Shown: in pieces, positions 40,906 to 52,620 of the stretch
Layout: each line of letters begins with the position of its first letter
Numbering within the stretch: position 1 is the first letter of the stretch
Assembly (NCBI RefSeq): GCF_001661265.1
Contig: NW_017567011.1
Span: 186,001 to 250,000 of the forward strand
Direction: 5' to 3'
DNA from: Saitoella complicata NRRL Y-17804
Lineage: Eukaryota > Ascomycota > Saitoellomycetes > Saitoellales > Saitoellaceae
DNA length: 64,000 nucleotides
Notes under the pieces: model-generated
Told to the model about the DNA's origin: nothing
Database searches by the model: none
What the model saw: the letters and a program-made list of their open reading frames with translations, nothing else
Position numbers and translations under genes: made by a program

Positions 40906-42288
40906 ATGGGCGAACCAACAACACAGCGGCCGGCGCTGCTCAAGAGAATATGGCAATTCGCGCTCGACCTCCTCATCAACCAATGGTTCCTCTTCGCCCT
41001 CGGCATCATGATCCTCCTCGCCTACCTCTTCCCCTCCGTCGGTAAAGAAGGCGGTCACGTCCGCGCCGAATACTCCGTCGAATACGGCGCCGTCGCTTTG
41101 ATCTTCTTGGTTTCCGGAATGCAGATCAGCACCAAGACTCTGGTTGCGAGAGCGAAGCAATGGAAGTTGCATTTGGTTGCACAGGGGTTGAGTTTTTTGG
41201 TTACCCCGGCGATTATATTTGCTGTCGTGCAGATTGTGATGGCGGCGAAGAGTAAGACTATTGATTTCTACGTGCTTGTGGGTATGGTCATTACCGGGTG
41301 TACGCCTACGACTGTGTCCTCCAATGTTGTTATGACGCGTTCGGCGAATGGAGATGATTCGGCTGCGTTGATTGAAGTCACTATCGGGAATATCATGGGT
41401 ACCTTCATCACCCCGGCACTCGTGCAGATGTTCTTGTCGGGTAACATGAGTCAGGGAAAGCCGTTGAGTGGTGGTGCGGATATCTATCGCCATGTGTTTA
41501 AGCAGTTGGGATTGAGTGTGTTCATTCCGTTGTTTGTCGGACAGGTGTTGCAGAATGTGCGGCCGAAGGAAGTGAAGTGGGCGTTGAATACGTTCAAGTT
41601 GCCGAAAGTGGGAAGTTTCTGTTTGGTGCTGCTTGTATGGTATGTAGCCCGCAAACAATGCCATTCGCATCATGCTAACGTGGTTATGTACAGGGCCACT
41701 TTCTCGAATGCCTTTGCTGCGCATTCGTTCGAAGACATTTCGACAGAGTCGGTTATTCTTGTCGTGTTCTGCAACATCGGCTTTTACACCTTCTTCACGG
41801 TCATCTGTTTTGCCCTCGCACGTCTCTCATTCCTCCCCCAACGTCTGTACGCTGAAGACAACCACTCCGTCTGGGCCAAAGCCGCCCGCTGGTTCCGCTT
41901 CACCAAGCGCGAGACAATCGCCATCTGTTTCTGTGGAGCAGCTAAGACGGTCGCGCTTGGTATCCCGTTGATTCATACTCAGTACACGACGAGTCCTGAG
42001 AACATCCAGGGTATCTTGACAATTCCGTTGGTGTTGTACCAGGGAGAGCAGATCTTGGTTGCGCAGTTGTTGGTGCCGCTGTTCAAGAGGTGGGTGCGGG
42101 ATGAGATTGAGGCCGAAAAGATGAAAGCACAGATCCAGGCGGATGATGGCAGACCGAGCGTGGAGGCGCCTGGAATGGAGCCGGTGACTGTTCACGTTGG
42201 GAAGAGTGCGGGAGACATGAAGGTGAATGAGAGGGAGAGGAGCTTAAGCTTGAGCCACGGGAGTGGGAGCGAAGTTACTCGTGCTTAA
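40906..42288 (+). CDS. RCH1: RCH1/SLC10A7-type bile acid:sodium symporter family membrane protein
   Basis: SLC10A7/Rch1 proteins restrain calcium entry at the plasma membrane. The reading frame is open throughout 40906-42288, but a 54-nt stretch (41640-41693) has a GTATGT donor, GCTAAC branch point and TACAG end and is almost certainly an intron. The exons 40906-41639 and 41694-42288 give 442 residues, resuming Trp-Ala-Thr-Phe. About ten hydrophobic helices are seen. Signature blocks are FLVSGMQISTKTL, GCTPTTVSSNVVMTRSANGD, EVTIGNIMGTFITP and CGAAKTVALGIPLI. A hydrophilic C-terminal tail of about 60 residues is Ser/Glu-rich. Confidence 0.92.
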   Translation: MGEPTTQRPALLKRIWQFALDLLINQWFLFALGIMILLAYLFPSVGKEGGHVRAEYSVEYGAVALIFLVSGMQISTKTLVARAKQWKLHLVAQGLSFLVTPAIIFAVVQIVMAAKSKTIDFYVLVGMVITGCTPTTVSSNVVMTRSANGDDSAALIEVTIGNIMGTFITPALVQMFLSGNMSQGKPLSGGADIYRHVFKQLGLSVFIPLFVGQVLQNVRPKEVKWALNTFKLPKVGSFCLVLLVWYVARKQCHSHHANVVMYRATFSNAFAAHSFEDISTESVILVVFCNIGFYTFFTVICFALARLSFLPQRLYAEDNHSVWAKAARWFRFTKRETIAICFCGAAKTVALGIPLIHTQYTTSPENIQGILTIPLVLYQGEQILVAQLLVPLFKRWVRDEIEAEKMKAQIQADDGRPSVEAPGMEPVTVHVGKSAGDMKVNERERSLSLSHGSGSEVTRA

Positions 42289-42449
42289 CGAAAACGAAGC
42301 TTCGGGATATAAAAGTTAGTTAATTGTAATGTAGGTTAGGTTAATCCCAGTGTTGCAGCATGTGAAAGTGAGCTGAATCCACATGCGTTGCGCTACTGCA
42401 TCGGATCGGCCCCGCGTACGCATCCGGGGATTGACGTTGCTCGAGTGCA

Positions 42450-42489
42450 TATAAACACCAGCATACACCCCCAAGAACCAGCATACACC
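42450..42489 (+). promoter_or_regulatory. TATA box and 13-bp direct repeat in the acyl-CoA oxidase promoter
   Basis: TATAAA at 42450-42455, 47 bp upstream of the start codon. Then accagcatacacc occurs twice (42457-42469 and 42477-42489) in the likely 5' UTR. Confidence 0.5.
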
Positions 42490-42496
42490 TCCAGCA

Positions 42497-44938
42497 ATGA
42501 CGGCTCACGATAGGCTGAATGCTGTCGTTCAGCAGGTTGTTCCTTCGGGACAGCCGATTACAGTTAATCCAGCTGCTTCGTATGTTACGTACAAACGAAG
42601 CCTCTTTCGAAAGACTGACTGGTTACGAACAGCACCGTCCTCGCAATGAACGAAGAACGCTCACGTACCTCCTTTCCCATCCGTGAGATGACTTACTTCA
42701 TCGACAAAGGTGCCAAAATCACACAACTCAAGGAAAAGATCATGCTCCAAATCGAGCGTGACCCCGTATTCAAGAATGACGATTGGTATGATTTGAACAA
42801 GGAGCAGGTTCGGGAGAGAACGATGATGAAGTTTAAGAGTTTAATTCATTATGTTACGAGTGAGCCGGAGACTGTGACTATGATGAGGATGAATCTGATC
42901 AGTGTCGTGGATCCTGGGTTTTTTACTCGGTTCGGTGTGCATTATGGATTGTTCTTTGGTGCGTTACGAGGTTCTGCGACGCCTTCTCAGTTGTCGTATT
43001 GGATCTCGAAAGGTGCAGCGGGGCTCAATGGCATGATCGGGTGTTTCGCTATGACCGAGCTTGGACATGGTTCGAATGTGCAGGGACTTGAGACCACCGC
43101 TACCTTCGACCCGAAGAGTGACGAGTTCGTGATCCACACTCCAAGTTTGTCGGCGACGAAATGGTGGATTGGAGGTGCGGCTCATTCAGCTACGCATTCT
43201 GTCGTCTTTGCACGACTCATCGTGAACAAGAAGGATCATGGGGTTAAGTCATTCGTTGTGCCTCTTCGTGATCCGAGTGATTACTCGCTCAGGCCAGGTG
43301 TCACCATCGGTGATATTGGCAAGAAGATGGGTCGTGATGGGATTGACAATGGGTTCATCCAGTTCAGCCAGGTCAGGATCCCGAGGAGTTATATGCTGAT
43401 GAAGCACATCAAGGTCACGAGGACGGGCGAGGTGAAGAGTGAAGCCATGGCACAACTGACATATGGTGCGTTGATTGCTGGACGTGTCTCGATGGTTGTC
43501 GATTCGGCGAGTGTGAGCAAGAGAGTTTTGACTATCGCGTATGTCGTGGAATCGAGTTGAGGAGATGCATTCTTTGCTAACGTTCGTGACAGAATTCGCT
43601 ACGCGGGCGTGAGGAGACAGTTCTCCTCCAAGCCGGGTGAGATTGAGAGTAAGATTCTTGATTACGCTCTTCATCAACGTCGTTTGATGCCTTTGCTTGC
43701 TCAGGTTTGTATTTTCACAACATCCGCCATACCGTTTCTTGGATGCTGATGTAGTGGTACAGACATTTGCCATGCAGTTCGCCGGTGACCAGATGGAGGT
43801 GATGTACCGTAACCTCATGTCGAAGCTCGACTCGCTCAATCCCGAGGATAAGGCCGGTATGGCCGAAGTCGTGGATAGTTTGAAGGAGGTCCATGCGACC
43901 TCCGCCGGACTTAAGGTAGCTCCACTCGTGTATCCGGGAAATGTTACTAAGGCATGAGTTACAGGCATTCTGCACCTGGGCGTGTCTCGAAACCATCAAC
44001 ACCTGTCGCTTAACCTGTGGTGGACACGGGTATTCCTCCTACAACGGTTTCGCGAACGCCCATGCGGATTTCAGTGTCCAGTGTACGTGGGAAGGTGATA
44101 ACGCCGTTCTTGCGCTCCAGGCTGGTAGGTCTTTGATTGGAAGCTGGAGGGAGGCGAAGAAGGGGAAGAAGTTGCCGGAGGGTGTGAGGTATCTCTCCAA
44201 GGGTGCTGAGTTGAAGGGAGCGAAGTGTGGGGAGAGGGGTGTGGGTGAGGTTGAGGTTATTCGTGAGGTGCGTACATGCAGGTCTTCGTATTCTGTTTCG
44301 AGGCTAATATTGAGTACAGGCCTGGGATGCGGTCGCCGCGAGTGTTGTAAACAAGGCTGGAGCGGAGTTTGAGAGGCTCCGTTCTACTGGCCTCTCAGCG
44401 GATGAGGCTTACGAGGAGACTTCACAGCTTCGCTTCACGGCTGCGAAGACTCATGTTAAGTGTTACCTCGTTTCCCAATTCTTTGAAAGGATCCGTGGTG
44501 CGCCTGAGTCTCTCAAAAGAGTCTTGATGGATGTTGCGTTACTCTATGCGTTGTGGAGTATCGAGGAGGATGCCGGCGCATTCTTGAGTGCTGGGTACTT
44601 CACTCCGGGACAGATGGATGAGGTCAGGAGTAAGGTGAATGAGTTGTGCAAGGAGGTCAGGATGAACGCTATCGGCCTCTGTGACTCGTTCAACTATTCA
44701 GGTGTGCTTTTTGGGCTCAGCTGCATGCATTGAAGCTAACTGAAGACGCACAGACTTCTTCATCAACGCTCCGATCGGGAGATATGACGGAAACATCTAC
44801 CCCCACTACTTCGAACAAGTCAGGAAGCAGAATCCGTTTACGCCTGCGCCACCTTATTTCAAGAGTGTGATCAAGCCGTTGATTAATAGGAGCATGGAGG
44901 ATGGGAATGAGGAGATTGACATGGAGGATGACGAATAG
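42497..44938 (+). CDS. POX1: Peroxisomal acyl-CoA oxidase
   Basis: First step of peroxisomal fatty-acid beta-oxidation, producing H2O2. Seven exons: 42497-42579, 42633-43538, 43593-43704, 43763-43915, 43965-44267, 44320-44701 and 44754-44938, all frames closing exactly; 707 residues. FAD/substrate blocks: [43 protein letters not shown], then [60 protein letters not shown] follows, with the catalytic Glu in the WEGDN segment. No C-terminal SKL-type signal (it ends in acidic residues), in line with fungal oxidases that use other import routes. The first exon ends at Pro-Ala-Ala-Ser. Confidence 0.95.
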
Positions 44939-45211
44939 ATTGACATAGACGTTATGCAGAAGCGTGGGAAGCGGGTTAACTTATTGCTTGAAACGGGATG
45001 GAAGTGCATGAATTGCAATGGGCATATCACTGCGGTAATTTCGTGGATTTTGCAATTGTTCCCTTGGTCAACTCCCGTCTCGACAACTCCTTCCTCCTCA
45101 AATACGAGGCGGCCCGGGGGATCCTGCACGTGTCCTGAACACCTGCATCGAAACTGCACACAAATTTGGACTCCAGGCAAGTCGATATATGAACAAGAAA
45201 AGTCCGTCAAA

Positions 45212-45688
45212 ATGCCCGTACAAGCTCTCAAGAAGGTCGCAACCTCTCAAAATGGTGTCGGATCATACATCCTTCAGGTTGGTCTTGCCCCCGGCTCATT
45301 TGGTCGTTTCACCGTCTAACAAACTGCACAGCTACGAAAACTCGATTTCGGATACTGCGACTGGGCCGGTGCCTCCAGAGGCATGAACGAATTCCTCCTC
45401 CGCAACCTCAAACAATTCGCCGCCGATCACCCCTCCGTCGAAATCACCGTCACACCACGACCTGCCCACCACCCAATCATCCGCGGCACATACATCAACG
45501 GCAGGGAAAAGGTGATTTGTGTACGGAACGGGACGCCGAGTGAGATTTTGGAGAAGTGCAAGTTGTTGAGGGATCAAAGTGGAGTGAAGTTGAAGAAGAT
45601 TAAGGCGAGGAACGTGGTGCAGAGTACGAATTCCAGTGTTAGAGGTATTTGGTCGCCGTTCCATGCTGGGAAGTTGCACCAGATTTAG
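45212..45688 (+). CDS. MRPL51: Mitochondrial large-subunit ribosomal protein mL43
   Basis: Mitoribosomal protein of the L51/S25/CI-B8 thioredoxin-like family. Two exons, 45212-45277 and 45332-45688 (54-nt intron with CTAAC branch point), 140 residues. Exon 1 is MPVQALKKVATSQNGVGSYILQ; exon 2 resumes LRKLDFGYCDWAGASRGMNEFL. Further blocks are PSVEITVTPRPAHHPIIRGTYING and RNVVQSTNSSVRGIWSPFH. Length and motifs agree with fungal mL43. Confidence 0.93.
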
Positions 45689-46285
45689 GAGGGTGCGGGT
45701 GCGAAGATGGAGATGGAGGAGACAGTGATCGAAAGATCAGAGTGCTGCTTGGAGTTTGAATGATACAATAGCACGCGTCAGATGAATGTCAAGAATCGAC
45801 ATATGCATACGCAGAACGCAGTACGCAAGGTGAAACGGGGGGCACGCCCATAGTATATCAGAGCAAGGGTATTTTTTGCATTTTCCCAAACCAGGTCCGT
45901 GCCTGGGTTCTCTTTTCTTCAAGCTTCAAACCTGCTCTATGCCTCTGCAGTTTTCTTGAATGTCTAAAGTGCCGGCGTCGTCCCATCTTGCTTGCAGTCC
46001 GCCACCATATACGAACTTGGATGAATCGTGGTCTTTCGCAGCCAAACCCCCGCATTGCCGTCCCAGGCAGGCATGGGTATACCCTTCCGCACATATCTTC
46101 GTTACATTCCTCCCGAATTTTGCGACGGAAAATCATACTGCAGCGTCGTACATGACCCGCGGACGTATGAAGTCCCTGACCTGGAGGGCACTGATCAAAA
46201 AACCCAAAACTCCCAGCTGCTGGTCGGTCTGAGGAGGTTTTGCTTTGTCCTGTATAGGATTCGTCCATTCAATTGACGAGTTAGT
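45689..46285. other. Unresolved intergenic region mL43 - flavin reductase-like gene
   Basis: A 597-bp region. Short overlapping reading frames exist on both strands (45858-46268 minus, 46028-46276 plus), but none shows a recognisable domain, start context or splice-supported extension. It probably holds 3' and 5' untranslated sequence. Confidence 0.4.
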
Positions 46286-47023
46286 ATGTTCAACGCGTCA
46301 TATGCTGCCTGCTCCGCTGTTGAGCGGTCCCTCTCCGCTGTCTCCGGGATCATATCTGGCGGATCACCTTTGATCCGACCATCACGGTTCTTCTCTACAT
46401 CTATACCACAGCCAAATTCACAATCAACACCAACATCGACAAATCGCCCCGATGCCGCGGAAGCGACTCGAATAGCAATGCGCTCCCTCCCACAACCAGT
46501 CGTAATCATTACCACCGCCGACCCGAACTCACCACTAAATAGACGAGGCCTGACACTATCGAGTCTAACGAGCTTGTCATTACATCCTATACCACTACTC
46601 AGCTTCAATATACGACTTCCGTCACGGGCTTCTGGGCTGTTACATCGATCAGGGCGGTTCGTGGTACATATCCTCCCCGCGAGTCAACGATACGCGGATT
46701 TATGCGCGGCGTTCGCGACGTCAGAGTATACTGCCTCAGGGGATCAGGACGTTAAGGATCCCTGGGCAATGGGATATGAGTGGAAGGTTTCGGGGGAGGG
46801 GCAGCCGGTATTGGAGGGAGCGTTGGTCAAGATGCATTGTAAGGTGCGGAGGACGGTGGAGGTTGGTGATCATGAGGTGTGGGTTGGGGAGGTTACCAAG
46901 GTGAATAACAGTCAGAAGGAGGGAGAGTATGGGTTGTTGTACTGTGATCGGAAATATCGGAGTGTGCTGGGCGAGTTGGAGGAGGTGACCTCGGAAAAGG
47001 AAGAACCAAATGATGAACCTTGA
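46286..47023 (+). CDS. Flavin reductase-like (FMN-binding split-barrel) protein, probably mitochondrial
   Basis: A 245-residue single exon. After a Ser/Arg-rich N-terminal leader with few acids (likely a presequence, about residues 1-50) comes a flavin-reductase-like domain: RIAMRSLPQPVVIITTADP, RRGLTLSSLTSLSLHPIPLLSFNIRLPSRAS, SGRFVVHILPASQ, and the late GLLYCDRKYRSV. These match the FMN-binding split barrel of HpaC/DIM6-type reductases; the fungal members have no assigned reaction that I can name. An acidic tail ends the protein. It is convergent with the mucin-like gene. Confidence 0.82.
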   Translation: MFNASYAACSAVERSLSAVSGIISGGSPLIRPSRFFSTSIPQPNSQSTPTSTNRPDAAEATRIAMRSLPQPVVIITTADPNSPLNRRGLTLSSLTSLSLHPIPLLSFNIRLPSRASGLLHRSGRFVVHILPASQRYADLCAAFATSEYTASGDQDVKDPWAMGYEWKVSGEGQPVLEGALVKMHCKVRRTVEVGDHEVWVGEVTKVNNSQKEGEYGLLYCDRKYRSVLGELEEVTSEKEEPNDEP

Positions 47024-47309
47024 AGGATTAGGAGTATTATATGGAAGGGCTTTTGCATTCGGAAAGCCATATGCGGGGAAATGATTGTGCCCGTCACTAT
47101 ACCCGAGAACCTAGGATTTTCAGTGTTCTCACGCTTGGCACGACGCGGAGGAAGATACGGAACATGAAATCCATATTGTCCATTATCCTAAATGAACGCC
47201 GTAAAATAACCCTAAGAGATGGGTTTCCAAAAGAATGACTGTGTGAACCATACAGCACACCCTGACTATATCAATGTGTTGACGCCGTTGAATTGCCCAA
47301 AACATAGAA

Positions 47310-50300
47310 TCACGCAACACACATAACCACTCCAAACACACCAGCACCGATCGCAGCACAGATGACACCCTTGTCCACTACACAGGTAGGCAGTGCTCCA
47401 GCTTGTTGCAGGTTCGGAGCTGCTCCGGTGACGATTGCCAGAATTTGAGTTGTTACCGTAGCCTGCACGCCGTTGATATTCGTTACATACGTGCTCGCGC
47501 TCGGTTCCACATTGCTCACAACACTGGCCTGACTTGCTGCTGCCTTGGTTTGTCCGGGAACAAAAACCGTGATGACATTCACGATGGTATTGGTACCGAC
47601 GACAGTCGAAGTATAGCCGGCGACAACACTCGAGCTGGGAGTGCCATTGACGGTTACGACAACCGTGGAAGCAGGAATGGAGGTGACAGTGGTGTATGTC
47701 GACAGACTGCTTTCCGAGATAGTTTGTGGTGCACCCACGATGGCTGCAGAGGTGTAGACGACCCCAATCAATGAATTTGACGTCACGACTGAAGTACTGC
47801 CTCTGGATGTGATCGTAGATGTGACTAATGTCGTTTCGGTGGCGGTGAAGGTGGTCGGGATAATGCTGGTCGACAGTTCAGACTACGTATGACCCATTAG
47901 CAATGGTCTTGAAGCATGCACTTGGGGAAAACACCATAGGAACAGTTGTAGACACAACCTCTACAGAGCCTACGAGGCCAGTATTGTAAGAGGTGAACTG
48001 TACAACGAAAGGCAAAACAGTCATGGTAGCGGATGAAGCAGAGCCTCTCGCATCGGTTGTAGAGTATACCGCGAGAGGAACGGTGCCGGCAAGCGTCAAC
48101 GTCGATGTTAAACCAACACTGTCGGTCAGTACAGCAACCGCTGAGGACCCCGAAGCTGATATGGGTGCCAATACAGTGAAAGCCGAGCCACCGGTAGCGG
48201 TGGTAGTAATGATGAGCTCCGTTATTGTCAGAGAGGAGCCGGCAGAGTCGGTCGTCGCAACTTCGGTCGTGGGAACGACAGTTGTAGCACTATATACAAA
48301 GTCAGACACGTGTTAAGGCAGTTTAGTAGCCAAACGTACGTTACGCTACTCCCATCCGAATTTGTGGACACAGCCAAGATTCCGTACCCAGTCAAACCGC
48401 TCACACTCGACGTAGGAGCCACGGAGGATGAATTCGCACTGGCAACGGAGCTCAGCACACTGCTAGCGCTCGACGACTCTGATGACAAGGACGCCGACGC
48501 AGATGAGGCAATGTTCGGAACTGCAGCTGCACTGGACACACTCGACAGAACGCTGCTGGCACTAGAGGAGACTGAGCTCAATGAACTAGCAGAACTTACA
48601 CTAGACCGACTAGCACTTGATAGAGAGCTCACTGCGCTTGATGCCGACAATTGTACAGACGATAATGACGAGTATGCCGAGCTTGCAGAGCTTGCAACTG
48701 CCGCAGTCCCGGTGCCGGTGCCGGTGCCGGGCGATGTCGAAGATGTCAAAGATGATAGCGAGCTTTCTGCATTCGAAGCACTCGAGATTTCTGAACTCAA
48801 GGAGGACGCGGCTGGCGCAGCGGGTACTATAGTCGTTCCTGTGATGTGTTAGCCATCATGTCTCTTTATCAGAATATTATAACACCGAGCCGCATGCTGG
48901 GGATTCCACTCCAACACAGTCAACCTCGCCAACTTACCGCTCACAGAGGTACCAGAAGGAACAGCTGTAGCGGACAAGGAAGAATTCGCCGAAGCAACAC
49001 TTGAGGATGCTGAAGAAATTGAGGACGAGACCGAAGACAATGAAGAGAACGCAGATGAGATGGACAAAGACACTGATGATAGCGATGACGAGATGGAGGA
49101 TGCAGACGTCAGTTCGGAAGACGCTCCGGTTGACGACAACGACGCTTCTTCCGAGGCAATACTCGACCTCTCGGAGGAGAGAGACGTGGCAGCAGCTTGC
49201 AGCGATGCGGACGCCGAAGAAGCAGATTCTTCAGCTGAGGACACTGATGAGGCAACTGCGACGGCAGAAGAAGAGGCGCTTGCTAATGACGTTGCTGCCG
49301 CATCAGTGCTCGATGATGTAGTGACAGAACCTGGTGCGGTCTGTAAAGCTGGTACCACTGTCGACGAAAGCGTTGATGAAGTTTCAGAGCTGCTGCTTGA
49401 AGTATCCGTAGTTCGCCCAGAACTCGTACTGCTGTCAGAAGGAGCACCTTCCGCACTCACGGACGAAGACGGCCCAGTCTCTGAAGTCAAGCTCGTCTCT
49501 GCCGTTGTTGAAGGATCTTGCGTTGTCAATATCTCGTTTGTAGGAGTGTTCGTAGCAGCTGTATCTGAAGAGGCTGCCAGTGTAGGCGTTGCAAAGGTCG
49601 TTGAGTCTGCAACAATGGTGGTACTCGGCGAGGTGGTCTCGATCGTCGATGTCCCTTCCGTGCTCGTACTCACGCTTGTGTTCACCTCTGTTCATGGCAG
49701 CACCCGCTCAGCACCTTGAATAAGGCAGTAAATGTTTCAATTCTCGTCCCCGCCACATAAAAAATGTATGCTTACCTGTGTTCACAGTATTGGCAGTGCT
49801 GCTCGGAGACATGCTGCTGGAAGATGTGCTTGTTACTAATAGAGAAGAGCTTTCAGTATATGAGTCCAATGAAGATGGTGCAGAAGTATCAGATGCAGAT
49901 GTGACGGAAACAGTCGTGGATTTTGGAGGAGTGGTGTCCGCGGGAGCGGCTGTTAAGCTCGTAGACGTTAAAGATGATGCAGCCCGCGTAGCAGAGGTTG
50001 TCGTTGCACCTGTAATGACGAGAGACTTCGTGGTTGACGAACCTGAGGTTGAGGGCGTAACAGGCACCTCGGCCGCTGTCGTGGTTATGACGGACGATGA
50101 TGATGTATCAGGCGTGCCAGACGCTGTCAACGAACTTGTTGCTGAGCTGCCTGTAGAAGGCCCACTGTCTGTACTTTGCAGTACTGACGACGTCTCTGTG
50201 GTGACAGAAGGACTTCCAGTGGTGGGTGTAAGCGTCGAGGATGCTGTCGTCTGTAGCGCTGAAGTTTCCGTTCCCATAGACGTTGCAGACGTGGCAGGTG

Positions 50301-52620
50301 GTGTTGCAGTGTCAATCCGAGTAGAAGGAGACACTGCGCTTGGGGTGGTTGAGACAAACAAACTTGTTGTCACCAGCGTCTTCGTTGACGTCGTATCTGA
50401 AACAGATGGTCTTGAAGAATCAACCGTACCTGTAGCTGTAAGAAGCCCTCGTGATGCAGAAGTGATGGACGTCACGCCTTCAGTACTGGAAAGTACAGAG
50501 CTCACTGTAGGAGATGCAGTTGCTTCAGACACGGCTGACGTCGTTTGCTCCTGTAAACTTTCGTGCGACGTCGCTGTAGAACCTGCCTCGGTATCGGTAT
50601 CGGAAGAAGACACAGCCGGCACGGTTGTATCCAGTGTAGACGATTGTGAGATGCTCTCCGAATGTGTAGCTGCAGTATTCAAAGCAGCAGTCGTAGAAAC
50701 TGAGTGACTCGAAGACAACGACGTAGTCCAGGACGGAACGGCGTCACTCTCAGTCGGTAACGTATCCCCTGTAGTTGCAATGACGTCCTGCCCTGACGAA
50801 GTAGGCGAAGTGGTCGGCACAACTACCGGAGTGATACTCTGATCTGTGATGCTCATGGTTCCTTGGACAGAGAAACTGGCCGTAGTAAAAGTAACTGACG
50901 GAGACGTTGAGTCGACAACTGCTGACGGAGCTGTTGGGGAGGAAGAGCCCTCTTCGCCTGAAGTAGGACCTTCCATTACCGGAGCCGTAGGGCTGTTCGT
51001 GGTGGAGGCACTTGTAGAGGCATCTGAAGTGCTTGCTTCAGGTGTCTCCGTTGACAAAGGGCTCGTCACGGCGCTGGAAGAGGTAGCTGTTGACGATGTC
51101 AGAGTTGGCGATGTGGGGAATTCGACTGTCTGCAAGATCGAAGATGTCTGCTCTGTAGACGTCTCCGGCGTAACAGGAGCGATTGTGCTAGTTGCTGGCG
51201 GTGTTGCAGCTGGCGGTACAGGGGTTGATCCGGTGCTAGTCAATGCTGCTGTATCCGAATTCGGACTCGCACTCTCAACGGTGGCTGCAGTTGTCCCGAG
51301 GGCATTTGAAGTACTGGATGGAGAATCTGGAACAGATTCCGCGACTTCCGCACTCCTCGAATCGCTCGCGGAAAAGCTGGCAGTATCCGTGCCCATAGCT
51401 TGAGCGGTAGGGGCCGGCTGATGTGCAATAGACCCTGCATTTGTGGCATCAGGTGGAATCACGATGCTCGAAGGTTTTGTCGATTCACCAGCACTCACGT
51501 TCACAGAATCCGATGTTGAACTCGCACTCTCGATTGGAGTTGGAGCTGCCTCGGTTCCCTGGGAACCAACAAGGGGGGCGGCGCTTGAGACGACCTCCGT
51601 AGCTTCTGTCGTGCTGGGCCTCCTGGCTGAGGAACTCGTGGTAACCGTTCCCACAGTTTGCCTGGTGGGAACAGTTTGTTCTGTGCTGAACACTTCACTC
51701 GTAATATCAGGAGGAATCGCATTGCTACTAGGCTTCGTCGTCGTTGTCGGCGGCAGTCTTTGGTCTGCACTCAAACTCGGACTCGTCCTCGTCCCTGCAC
51801 GCAACCGCACGTTGTTCAGCCTTAGATCGAGACGTCAAGAGGTCGGACTCGTGCTGGTCGCTATTGTAATATCCATATAATCCGGCGACCATGTCCGTCA
51901 TTTACAAGAAGAAAGATAGAAATACGTACCATCGTTTGATGAGCTTGGGTCAGTAGGGGTAGCCACAGCAGGTGTTGCAATTGAAGTTGTCGTTGGTGAG
52001 GCAGTTGTTGTTGGAATGATACTGGTGGAGGAATCAGGCGAGGAAGCAGGTGATGCCGGCGGATCTATAGCAGTTGTATCTGCCGTTGAAGCGGGAATGT
52101 CGACAGCGCCGGGTGTAGATGTCGCTGTCGGTGCCAGGGTTGGGGGCGGGGTTGGGGTTGAAGGCGTAGTCGGATCCGCCGCAGGTGAAGGCGTCGACGT
52201 GGAAGTCACTGGTGCAGTTCCAGTATCCGCTGGTGCCGTAGTAGAAATCCGCTGTACTGCGACAGATGAGGAAGTTGTGGGCGTATTAGAAGTCACTACA
52301 TTGTTGGTCGTACTCGGTGATTCGCCACCTCCCTGCGTAGTATCCTGCCCCGTAGGGCTAGCAGCTGCTGTAGCAGCAGCAACTGTGGTAGAATCTGGAT
52401 TCGCTGGCGGCGGGTCACTCGACGAAGCCGCCACGGGTGAAGCGGATACGCTTGTAGCAACCTGAGGACTTTGTGCAGCTGGACTCTCGACAGACGTCAC
52501 AGCTGCGGCAGTAAGGGTCGAAGATTGAGTACTCGCCGCCGTTGCGTTGCCTTGGTAGATTTGAGCACACACAAGTGGTGTGATCCAGAGCAGACCACAT
52601 ATAAGCAAAACGATCCGCAT
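47310..52620 (-). CDS. Large Ser/Thr-rich mucin-like cell-surface protein, probably GPI-anchored
   Basis: Six minus-strand exons: 52620-51930, 51794-49776, 49687-48938, 48838-48340, 48289-47935 and 47882-47310; the sum is divisible by three and gives 1,628 residues. N-terminal signal peptide MRIVLLICGLLWITPLVCA, then about 1,450 residues dominated by Ser, Thr, Ala, Val and Pro, clearly for heavy O-glycosylation. Exon 2 begins with an imperfect tandem repeat of about 85 residues (TKPSSNAIPPD... / TKPSSIVIPPD...). Exons 3 and 4 each end in a Ser-rich SLSS/SVSS module finishing SVASANSS...SVSG. The C-terminal region holds Cys residues and a hydrophobic end (GVICAAIGAGVFGVVMCVA) suited to GPI attachment. 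No enzymatic or known adhesin domain is seen; a structural wall or adhesion role is inference. Splitting into two genes is possible but no internal stop-start boundary supports it. Confidence 0.75.
48711..48730. repeat. Short (ggtgcc)n microsatellite inside exon 4 of the mucin-like gene
   Basis: About 3.3 copies of a 6-bp unit, coding Gly-Thr pairs on the minus strand. Confidence 0.85.

Noticed and set aside
45858-46276. Small reading frames on both strands between mL43 and the flavin reductase-like gene
   Set aside because: They overlap each other, lack recognisable motifs and have no supporting splice or start signals.
49778-51403. Long plus-strand frames opposite the mucin-like gene
   Set aside because: Reversed Ser/Thr/Ala codons give stop-free Val/Ser/Asp/Glu-rich frames; no start context, domain or splice support.
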